A stretch of DNA of 36,281 bases. Origin: Chromera velia (taxonomy: Eukaryota; Sar; Chromeraceae). Every line of letters starts with the position of its first letter. Positions within the stretch are counted from its first letter, which is position 1. The DNA lies in the NCBI GenBank assembly GCA_018398765.1, contig JAHBMJ010000309.1, positions 1-36,281 on the forward strand. Direction: 5' to 3'. Below are positions 11,826 through 30,000 of the stretch, piece by piece. Made by a program: the position numbers and the translations under genes. The notes beneath the pieces were generated by a model. The model did not search any database. It worked only from the letters and a program-made list of their open reading frames with translations, and was not told where the DNA came from.

Positions 11826-11852
11826 TCTTCCCCTCCTTGACTGGCTCAGCAC

Positions 11853-12917
11853 GTGCTGCTTCTCTCCCAAAAAATTCCCCCAACAGTTCGAAGATCTGTG
11901 ATCCCTCGGTCACATTCTTTCCGCGCAATATCGACAGGAAAGAACTGCAATTCCATTGCCTCATGCAGTGAAAGCAAAAAGTTGAAGAGAAAAGCGCCGT
12001 CTGCTCGTGACCTTAAGAAAATTGAGCAGGCAGCCATTTAATTGGTTCAAAATGCTATGCGCCCGTCAAAAACATTTGTAGGACTGGAAGAACTATGGAT
12101 AGAAGAGTTGCCAGACTTTGGAAAAACAGATATGCTTGTGTGCCCGATAGGGTACAAAGATGAACCCGGTTTGCCAATCTAACTGAAGTCTACGTCGAGG
12201 CCGTACCAGCTTCCGAGAAAGACGAAACGCCCAGGCTTGCGATGGGAGTTCAAGAATGTGAGCGGGTATAAAGGAATGCCAGTTCTCTGTCTCTCTATAG
12301 AAAATGGTCAACAAGGGGAAACGAAGGTTTGGCACTTCCTTAGTGATGAATTGGACCATTTAAAAAGCCCCGGTTGGTTAAATATACTAAGTGGGGGGAA
12401 GTACGATACTGAAAACAGCCGGCTTAGACTCAAATCTGACTGCCACAGTGCTAGCACGCGTTATGTGGGGGAAGTTTTGCTTTCAATTTGGCATGAAGCG
12501 CTAGATGGCGATTCCTGATACAAGCTTCGACCCATTTGCTCCATACAAGCAGAACAAAGTCGGTCACACCTCGCTGAGTGGAAAATGCGCCAGCAAGCTT
12601 TGTTGGTCTTGCAGAGGGTCAAACATGTCGGAGGAATTAAGGTGCGCAGAGCTCCCTTCCGTTCTGACTCCTATGATCTTGAAATTCGGCTGAGGGATTT
12701 TCTTTACATACCCTGGCAACGGTTGCAGCTGAAGAGTTCCCATTGGAAGGCGAAGGAGCGACTTGCATATGCACCTCTCAGAAAGTGGCGTGGCTTCATG
12801 ATGCCTTACTGTGAGGGCGATTTTGACTTCCTTTTTGTCAGTTTCTTGCAGAATAACGCCACCATATCCTTACAATTGTTGGCTTTGCATCCTTTGTTCG
12901 GCATGTCTTTTGGGTAA
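11853..12917 (+). pseudogene. Copy 2 of the two-domain nuclease-like protein, decayed
   Basis: This copy lies about 0.6 kb downstream of copy 1 in the same orientation. Alignable blocks occur in the same order: KKIEQAA / EMEQAA; FVGLEE / FEGLEE; DMLVCPIG / DLAVRPIG; W-x-F..V.GY.GM..LC.S in both; a LSGG-KYDTE block; VGEVLLSIWHEA / VGQSLYTIWQNA; and a second-domain block GGIKV.RAP ... RLQLKSS ... YCEGDFDFLFV. The second-domain lysine strand and the terminal FDF strand are well kept. The frame carries a few in-frame stops, but I saw no frameshift between the conserved blocks, so decay appears recent. Divergence between the copies is substantial, so the duplication is older than the decay. Confidence 0.55.
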
Positions 12918-12929
12918 AATTGACGATAT

Positions 12930-14880
12930 TGGTACCTGATACCAGAGAAAGCGTTTTTCTACGAAGGTACTATTGTGTTACTCAAAAATCGAGAGAAAGG
13001 CATAACAGATATTGGTCTAGATTTTTCGCCAACGCCTCTTGCTATGAAAGGATCGCGTGCATCCCGTTTTCTTTGCTGGCGGATTGATTCATTCGATCAG
13101 GCAGCAAGTGAACAAAAGATTGTATAACTTCTTTTTGAAAAAGTTTTTCTTTGATAAAAAAATATAAAAAACCATTGTCCGTTTTTTTCTATAAAAATGG
13201 AACGACTTGTACTAGGACTTGTATTATTCAATCTAGTATTCAATTTATTAATAACATGTTTTGCTCTAGCTAGGGAGGGAGGGGGGCCGGGGGGGAGGGG
13301 GGCGGGGGAGAGATTTCAAACATATATAATTTTTAGTATAATTTTGACTATTGCTTGTCTTATTACTACTACACATGTAACCAATTGGTTACAAATTCTA
13401 ACCCAAATCCTAACTGGTAGATAATTAATTTTGAAAATGATTGGTTACTAAGGTGATTTGTAATAAGTTTTCAAAAGGCGGGTAATCATACTAATCAATT
13501 TTTAAGTGGATTTGTTACCAATCATTGACTCATGATCTTTATATGATCAAAAACCTTTGTATAATTTTTGAGGAGATGAATGTTCAAACTTGAACTTAAC
13601 TACAGTTTGAAACAACTTTAATTTTCTTTTTATCCGAGTTTTTTAAGTTTTAACCTAGCTTTTAACTCACTCAAAGTTTAAAATTTGATCTCAAATTAAA
13701 ACCTACTCAAAATCCTAATCAAAATCACGATAACAAAATTATTTAAAGTCATATAGTTAAATCAGTGTTTAAAACTAGGTTTAAAAAGTTTTTAGCCGTG
13801 AACACACTTAGGATTAGAATTTGGATTTGCATTAATGTTTGAAGGGTTAGCCTCCCGCCCCAATGCCGAATATCGGCAGAGCAGTAAACAGGACAGAAGG
13901 AAGAGACGAAAGACGGATAGGCCAGATGCTAGGAACAAACTTTAAGTCAATGCCCCCAGAATATCAGACGTGGCCGCAGTGCGGCTTCCAGGAAAAGCAT
14001 ATATAGATGCATCAGACCTCTTCACTAGCTTTGGGCGTATGACAGCAAAAAAAAAAAAAATACTCAAAATAAACCAAAATTGGCTCAATTTTCTTTTTTT
14101 TTTCACAACACCTAAGCAACACTTGTGCAACACTAAAACAATAGTTACTATGCAACACTAGAACAACAGTTGTTTGTCATGAAATATCGCCCGGCTGCTT
14201 TGGGCAAAAAAAAAAACTTTGAAAACGAGAACGGGCTTAACTTTTTTTTTCTCTGTGATACGCCTAGCCCTAGCCGGCCTGTACAGGTCTAGCCTGTACC
14301 AGAAACGGATCACATTGAACAAATCAATTAGTGACAATCACCTGCTCACTCCATTCCAAAGCAGGGTTTGAAACTTTTAAGTAATAATTAGTAATGATAG
14401 TTTGATATAAACTGTTTATCATAAACATTCATTCTAGCATTCATTATAGTTTTGTGTATATACAAAAGTTTGTTCTTCGCATAAATTTATCTAAAAGCTT
14501 ATAACTTTAAAAAGAATTTGTTTTATCTTTGAGTAATCGTTAGGTTATCATTATGAGTTTCCAATTCATAAAGCTTAGCGCGAAACGACCCTTTGTGCAA
14601 ACCTATAGGTACAAACATTTATAAACATTTTATTCGATCGAGTTAATGATTTGATTAATTATCAAACCAAAGCAGCAGGTCGGGCAACGCCTCCGGAGGG
14701 TCGCCGCTCGACAAGGCCGCAGCACAGCAGCAACTGAGGCAAGTTCCCGTGTATGGGCAGATGAGAAAAGGAGCGATTCTTAGTAACACTGGCAGGTACT
14801 GCAACTCTTCTTCAGCCTTCTCTTTACCAAGAACGCGCACCGAGCAGTCAGGGGAGCATTTACTCATGGATAATGAAGGG
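12930..14880. other. AT-rich spacer with palindromes
   Basis: Strongly AT-rich with many A/T homopolymers and no supported gene. An 18-bp perfect palindrome, TGTAACCAATTGGTTACA, lies at 13376-13393. Related half-sites recur at about 13437 (AATGATTGGTTAC) and 13512 (GTTACCAATCATT), which form an inverted pair with one mismatch. Repeated CAACACTA words occur around 14104-14163. Confidence 0.5.
13197..13424 (+). CDS. Possible small membrane protein, 75 aa, doubtful
   Basis: An ATG frame inside very AT-rich DNA encodes a hydrophobic N-terminal segment (LVLGLVLFNLVFNLLITC), a glycine/arginine-rich middle and a second hydrophobic segment (YIIFSIILTIACLITTT), so two membrane helices are possible. 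The middle comes from a G-rich block (13276-13308) that is out of keeping with its surroundings and resembles the G runs that border assembly gaps in this window. AT-rich DNA readily yields hydrophobic frames by chance. I do not recognise the product and consider chance likely. Confidence 0.15.
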   Translation: MERLVLGLVLFNLVFNLLITCFALAREGGGPGGRGAGERFQTYIIFSIILTIACLITTTHVTNWLQILTQILTGR

Positions 14881-15592
14881 GGGGAAACGGAAAGAGTTCA
14901 GCAGTAGGCAACAAGACTGACAGACGCGCGGTCCAAGTCGATGCACGCACGTCTGTCCGTATTAAGGCCTCCATCGTGAATACATACAAGTCAGTTGCAA
15001 AACGGAAATAGGTCTGGAAATACAGAAAAGACCATCACGCATAATCGGGTCGGTCAGATTAGTTAATTTTTGTGGGACCCGCCCCACTTGCAAAAAAACT
15101 GACACCCTACAACATCAGAAACTTGTGAATTAATTCTTTTGCACCCATGTTGCACGCCCACCTCCCTCATAGTTCAATGGGCACATACGTTTTTCTTTTC
15201 CACACTTTCTTTCTGTCCCCGCCCCCNNNNNNNNNNNNNNNNNNNNNNNNCCCCCCCCCGCCCCCTCTCTCATACAACGATTCCATTCATGCACCTACTC
15301 CATGACCTCCCTCCCAAACTTTCCACCTGTACATCTCTGCAACACCCCTCACTCGGTCCTTTCCATGCTGGCTTGGCAGTCCTATCTTTGGCCCCTGCCC
15401 TCTTTCACCCCTCTCGTCCATCGTTGAGAGATGAAAACACCTGCAAGAACCTGAAGCCTTAATCGAGGCTTTGTGAGGAGTTTTCGTATTCACTTTTGAA
15501 GAAGCAAAGACTCTCCCTTCGACTGCCTGTCCCCTGCACTTGTGCAACCGCCGAGACAGAGCCAAAGGAGGCCTTCTTTCCTTCCCTCTTTT

Positions 15593-15628
<36 letters not shown>

Positions 15629-15861
15629 TCAATCTCGATGGTGGACGCACCCGGTTCCTTCTTAATTTTTCTCTTCATATATATTTGTCTCATTCTGCGA
15701 TGCATGCAAGAAGCATGCGGTTCTCTTTCGTTACATGCATGTGCGGGTTTCGTTTCGTGGGATTTCTTAGAGCGTTACTGTAACTTTCTCAGTCCCACCT
15801 ATTAGTTTCACATGCGACCCCTCACGATGCCTCTCTCTCTCTCTCTTTCCTAGTGAGGGCC
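14881..15861. other. Spacer downstream of the EGF gene, with assembly gap and CTTT microsatellite
   Basis: An assembly gap of 24 N at 15227-15250 is flanked by C runs. A (CTTT)n microsatellite lies at about 15591-15630 and a (CT)n tract at about 15831-15847. TGCATGCA occurs at 15701-15708. The pyrimidine-rich frames here show no recognised domain. This is also the presumed 3' flank of the minus-strand EGF gene, whose stop codon is at 15862-15864. Confidence 0.5.
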
Positions 15862-24326
<8,465 letters not shown>

Positions 24327-25261
24327 GATGGAATTCGAATTTTAAGGGTTTGTCTCGCTGTGTTAAAACGAGTGGAGATGATCTGAACAAGCAACAGAAG
24401 TCAGAGACCCCAACTAACGTTTGCGAAGAGCTAGGGCAGCTTGGGATCACGCTCCTGGTGCTTTAGACGTAGGAAATGTAACTTTGGAGGGCTTTCTTCA
24501 TTGTATATAAAGAGCCTCTCATCTGAAGCATTCTCAATTAAGAACGTCGATCTCTAAATGAATTTGATTGAGTGAATAGCCGATTAATTGTTCGTTCGAA
24601 TCCATGCATGCATCCATGCATGCATGCAGATTATATTCATGCTCCCCCGGCCGGGTCATAACGGCCTTTTAAATTGGGGCGTCCATTTTGGTCGGTCCCC
24701 AAAGCTGGGCCGAGCGCCAATCCCGGGGGGCATGCATAATCAACGCACGGCCTTTTGGGACGTCCATTTTGGTCGGTCCCCAAAGCTGGGCCGAGCGCCA
24801 ATCCCGGGGGGCATGCATAATTAACGTACGGCCTTTTGGGGCGTCCATTTTGGTCGGTCCCCAAAGCTGGGCCGAGCGCCAATCCCGGCTACGCCCCGGG
24901 GCATCCGGCCCGTGATTGATGAGTGCCGCTTCACAAGATTCAATCGACCATGCAGTCACTCGGATTATGAGTCGGATAGATCTATATATCGGACGACGCC
25001 GTCGTGACGGACAATGCTTGAATTGTGCTCAATTGCAAGCTGGTGGGGGTGTGCGTTCCGGGTGAAAGAAGTGATGGACACTTTCGTCCGAGGGCCAGAT
25101 TAAGCCCCCGACTTCTTTTTTCTTTCATGGCTGCGTATCCACTGTTGTTCGTAAGCCTCATGGCTTGGCCTCCGAGATCATAATTGGTCGCCGTCTGCAG
25201 CCATCTTCCCTGCGTCACTTTTGTCAGCTTTGGCTTTATAATTGACAGAAAGACAAGCAGC
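24327..25261. promoter_or_regulatory. Shared upstream region of the divergent EGF and PGAP1-like genes
   Basis: The EGF gene starts leftward at 24326 and the PGAP1-like gene rightward at 25262, leaving 935 bp between start codons. The interval contains a cluster of TGCATGCA palindromes at about 24601-24629 and a GC-rich 81-bp tandem repeat (24663-24897). Promoter function is inferred from position only; no TATA element or start site can be assigned. Confidence 0.45.
24663..24897. repeat. 81-bp GC-rich tandem repeat, three copies
   Basis: Copies begin GGCCTTTT at 24663, 24749 and 24830. The second-to-third spacing is 81 bp; the first copy is 86 bp long because of five extra bases after GGCCTTTT. 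Within each unit GTCCATTTTGGTCGGTCCCC and then AAAGCTGGGCCGAGCGCC are unchanged. The first two units end in GGCATGCATAAT; the third diverges after AATCCCGG. The unit length is a multiple of three, so frames stay open on both strands, but I do not consider them genes. Confidence 0.9.
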
Positions 25262-25713
25262 ATGTGGCTACCGCTTGCGGCGTCTTGTGTGTCGGTGGTC
25301 ATCTTCTTGTGTGCCTTCATTCCATGGCACGAGGGCACAGACGACAACCTGGTCAGGAGCTCTGTCTTTGTGGCGGAATGGCTCTCAGAAGGTCAGCGTA
25401 GACGGATATTGAAGCTTGCACACATGAACCGGAAAATGATGCGCCTCTATTTCGCCTGCTTCAAGTTTTTCTGCTGCACGGTGAGGGCGCAGGACCCTTC
25501 ACCTTGAAGCGGCTGTCTACTGACCACAGCCGTCTCACGAGACCCTGCTCGGACAGCCTGGTGCTCTTTGTGCCGGGACACGCGGGAAGCTGGAAGCAGG
25601 TTATCCCCCTGAGTGAATGGACAAAGAAGATGGCCGGGACGGACTTTTTTGCAGTGGACTTCAACGCCGAGCCAACGGCCTTGCACCACTCTTTTCTTGC
25701 TCCACAGGTCCGT

Positions 25714-25776
<63 letters not shown>

Positions 25777-26520
25777 AGTCAGTCAGTCCCCCTCCGCAGG
25801 TCCGTCTGCCCACTCCCGCCATTGGTTGGCGGTCATTGACGTTGGCGTGGTTCTTCAAGTCTGAAAGAAGACTGCGCGTGGCTTGGCTGAGAATTGCCTT
25901 TCTATGTTTGCAGGCGCGCTTCGTGAGGGAGTCGCTTGCGCACATTCTGCAAGCCTGTGGAGAGAGGGGCGGCAAGTCCCGGGTGGGTGAGTGCCTTGGT
26001 TTGCTGTTCTTCTGCAGACAGGGCATGCAGGAGGAGTGGAAGGGGGGGAGAGGGGAAAGGGTATTCGTTGATGGCGTATTCAACTCACGTGGGGAAAGTA
26101 CAGGACTGTGAACGGATTGATGCTCACGCACTTTGTTACTTTGATATGAAATCACCCACTCCGTCTTGTTCTCTTTCTTTCACCTACTCAACGGCCACCA
26201 AATCTGCAAAATGCTTCCTGAATGAGGACCTTGGTGGCTGGCTGGTTGACTGCAGGTGGTGGTCCTTGCTCACTCAATGGGTGGCCTTGTGAGCCTGAGG
26301 GTCAGAGCGCGAGAGTATGAGAGAGAGGGGGGAAGAAAGGGGAGGGAACGGAGTTGGGGTTCTTCTGGGGTCCTCCCTCATTCTTTGGCCTTTTCAGAGT
26401 CCCGATTTTTTTCCCTTGTTCCTCAGTTTCATTTGGCGCCTTTTGGTTGAGTTCCCGAGCCCCTCATATTTTTGGGATCTCGTTCTGTTTTTCTGTGTGC
26501 GTACTCTCTCTATCTCTCCC

Positions 26521-26571
<51 letters not shown>

Positions 26572-27000
26572 TGTGTGCGCGTGCGTGCGTGGCTATAAGC
26601 CGACACAAAAGAACACCTTTGCGGGTTTGCCTGTGTTTGTCTGTCTGCATGGAGTGGCACACATGCAGGCGCTTTCGGATTCCCCTGACGAGGCCCTTCT
26701 TGATGGCGCCTCGATGCCTCTTGCCGCCCCCCTCCTCGAGTCGGTGAGTGCCTTCGTCTGCCTGGCATGCCCCCTCTCTGGAGCGCCCGGTCTGTTGGAC
26801 CCTCAGATGGCAGCGTGGTACCACGAGACACTCACTAAACTTTGGAACTACAGGCAGACAGCGAAGACACCGAAAGCAGGGAGAGGAAGAGACTTGCCCC
26901 CCTTCTTGTCTGTTGCGAGCGGCTTCCGGGACCATCTCGTTCCTCCTCCCTTCACAAAAATTCCGCGAGAGTTGTCGTCAGTGTTCCACTGTCATTGGGT

Positions 27001-27038
<38 letters not shown>

Positions 27039-30000
27039 GCAGGGGGAGAAACTGGGCTGAAGGAGGGAGGGAAGGAACGGACGAAAAGGCACAGAACAAA
27101 AGGAACGAAATAGGGGACAACCTCCATCACACAATCTGTCTGTCTACTGAAAAGGATTGTTTTCCTTTTCCGCGCCTCCGTTCACAATCCCTCTCTCGGC
27201 CTTTTTCCTCTCTCTCTCTCTCTCTCTGTCTCTGTATGTGTGTGTGTGTGGATCCACATGTGTGTGGGTGCGTCGACCTTGCAGATGGAGTTCCCACACC
27301 TCCCGGGTATCGGCCGTTCGACTTCCCACATCTCCTCTCTCCACACGCGACCCTCTCTGCTCTTCCTCAGTTCCCTCCTATCGAGACTTTCCGGAGGGGA
27401 AAAGGGCAAGGCCAAGAGCGCACAAGCCTGGCCCGGGTGGAAGAAAGAGGAAGAGAGCGCCCTGGATGATTCCGATCGGGGAGAGGGAGCAAGGAGGGAG
27501 GGGTTCAGAGGATACAGCGAGATGTTTGAACTGAAAAGCGACGAGTGGATAGGACGAATGATTGACTCTCAGTGTCCTCCGGTTGATGAAGACGGAGAAG
27601 CAGAAGAGTTTGAGAACACCAGTCCTTTTGCGGAGGGAGGCAGGGCATCCTCTTGTGTCTCGACGGTGGCAGGGGGAAGAGGGGCACTGCGACTGTCTTT
27701 TCCTGCTTCCAATGTAAGAAAGAGCGCAGAGGAGAATGAAGAAAGGGAGGGGGGGAGAAGGCGCAGTGTGATGGTGTCCATTCCATCAGAGCTCTGGGAG
27801 GAGGGAACGAAAATGGGGAGAGAAGCGGAGGATGGGGAAGCTGGGGCGATCGTTTCTGTTGTCATCAGTGCGCCCCCCTGTGAGTTGCTGCTGTTGGGGG
27901 CACACACGACTTCTGCCTTCTTTGGCATTTTTATGTCTTCCTCTCTGCATGCCCGCCTCTTCTATTGCATGAGGCTTCGAATGGTCGTTTCTCTTTGTTA
28001 GTAATCCTCTTGCTCAGTCCAGATCAGTCCCCTCTCTTTCTGCCTGCTTTCCCTTCCTTCTGAGCCTCTAAATGCCCTCGTGGCTAAAGGTGTGAGGCGA
28101 ATCCGCTCGATTGACTCACTGCTTAATTCCTACTCTCTCCTCACATTGTTTCTGCAGATTCTCTCGAGACCGCGCGGCGTCTCTCACCCTTCCGTGTGGC
28201 TGTTGACGAAAAGAGAATTCGTAACGATTTTGTCGAATTTGAGAAACTCCACTGCGTGCACGGGGGAACAGAAGGAGAAGGAGAGGGGAGAAAGCACGGG
28301 CAAAAGCAAAAGCAAAAGGCAGACAGACTTGCTGTGCAGATTGAAGTCATAGCCAGAGTCTGTTGGAGTAAAAAGAAAAAAACGAGAGACGATGACAGAA
28401 CATGCGCCAACAGTCTGCTCTCCCCCGTTCAATCCTCTCCGGTGTTTCCCTCCAAATTTTGTCTCTGGAAATGGAGACTTTCCGGCAACAGTCTTCCACT
28501 TCCTCGAAGTGCAGACGTGTCGTCCGTCTCTCTGCTTGTCTCGGTGACTGGCGAGGGGTGCGATGCGGAGCAGCCAGTGTCAGGTTGGCTTCGTGTGGAC
28601 AGAGAGAAAGAAGGGGGAGGGAGTGGGGGGAATTCAAAAGGCATTGACGCAGAAGGAGGGGAATGGGAGTGGAGTGAAACAGAGGGGGATCCTTTTTCGT
28701 TTGACGACGACGAGTTAGCAGAGGCGATCCAAGCGAAAAGAATGTCCGCAGAGAGGACTAGGGGGGGGCGTTTGGGTTTGGTCATGAGTTTGTCGTTTTG
28801 GCTGCGGGCTCTTGTAGGGCCTGTCACGCTTGTACAGGAGGAGGATGACAAGACGGGGGGGCGTCTGGGGAGAGACCGGGGGGGAAGCCTTGTACCTAGT
28901 TTCCATGTGCCCATCGACGTTGCCTGGGCCCCTCTGATGCCTCTGGATGCCGGGGTCCGATTGCAAAAGTGGGCCGTTGGAAGCGGTCGAAAGAAAGCGT
29001 CGACTCAGCCGGACCCCCCTCCTGTTATTTCTCTTTTGTCTTATATTGAGGGGGTGTCCAAATCCACCCTCCTTGAGAATATGGGTGGATCCTCGTCAGG
29101 CTCAGCTGGCGTAACAGAGTGGGTGTCTCTGAGTGAAGAGGCCCTAGTCAGCGTGTGCTCCCTGAAGGGCGCCGTTGTGAGGTCCCGGGGGTTGAATGAG
29201 TTGCGTGGACTTGCGTGGAGTGCGTCAGACACTAGGGACATCGGAAGGGGCGGTGAGGGGACGTGGAAAGCGGACGGAGGGTTTAAAGCTGCATGTAAGG
29301 GAGAGGAAAAAAGAGAGTGTGAGGCAAGAAAGAGAAACGCAATTAGAGAGCTGTCCCTGTTCTTGAAGTGGTCTGATGTGTGGAGACTCATGCTCTCAGG
29401 ATGGAAAGCGATCAGAGAGGGACCTCTGCTTTTCCTCTTGCCTGTTCCTGGGTTGGGACTTGGAAGGGCATCGGGGGAAGCAAACTCTGTGGGGTGTGCG
29501 GTGAGAGTTCCGTTCACTACAGGGAGGGAGGGTGGGGGACAGAGAGGTGGTACAGGCCTCACAGAAGTTCCTCAATTGAAATTTGACCTGATAGCAGATC
29601 CAATGTCTAGGCCAGAGGTCGTTGTGCGTGCAGCTCCTTTAGCAGCTGCTTCAGCGTTGGGTCGCCTGTTCTGGCAGGCTCTGTTTGTGGGCCTCTGCTG
29701 TTGCATTGCTTTGGTGGCGGTTTTGGAATCTCCCCCACAATCTTCTCGGTCCTCTGCCTCAGTCAGTCAGTTCGTCAGTCTCAGGTTGTGAATCTTGCCT
29801 TCCCTGCACCTTGTGTCTCTTGTTTTCTCTTCTACTTTCTTCTACTTTGTGTCTGTATCCCGTTTTCCTTCGTTTTGAGTTTCTTTCGCTGCAAGTTGCA
29901 CAGTCGAAGGGGTTCTCTCTGTTTTGATTACTGCTTCTGGCTCTGGCTTTCGCGCTGTTTGTGTTTCTGTATGTAGGTGCTTGCGCTTTCGTGAACTCTA

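Noticed and set aside
15139-15462. Frame across the 24-N gap at 15227
   Set aside because: It is pyrimidine-rich low-complexity sequence and crosses unknown bases; no domain or splice context.
24586-24600. tRNA T-loop-like GTTCGAATCC
   Set aside because: No matching acceptor, D or anticodon arms can be formed upstream.
24588-24959. Repeat-containing frames in the 81-bp tandem array
   Set aside because: Frames are open on both strands in several registers because the unit is 81 bp. No recognisable domain, and the location is between two divergent start codons.
25481-25492. GTGAGG...GCAG in the PGAP1 gene read as a 12-nt intron
   Set aside because: Too short to splice, and the readthrough frame gives the conserved-looking HGEGAGPF block before VPGHAGSWKQV.
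26743-26748. GTGAGT donor-like site after LLES in PGAP1 exon 5
   Set aside because: Readthrough encodes a block expected of the family (ACPLSGAPGLLDPQMAAWY), so the site is most likely exonic.
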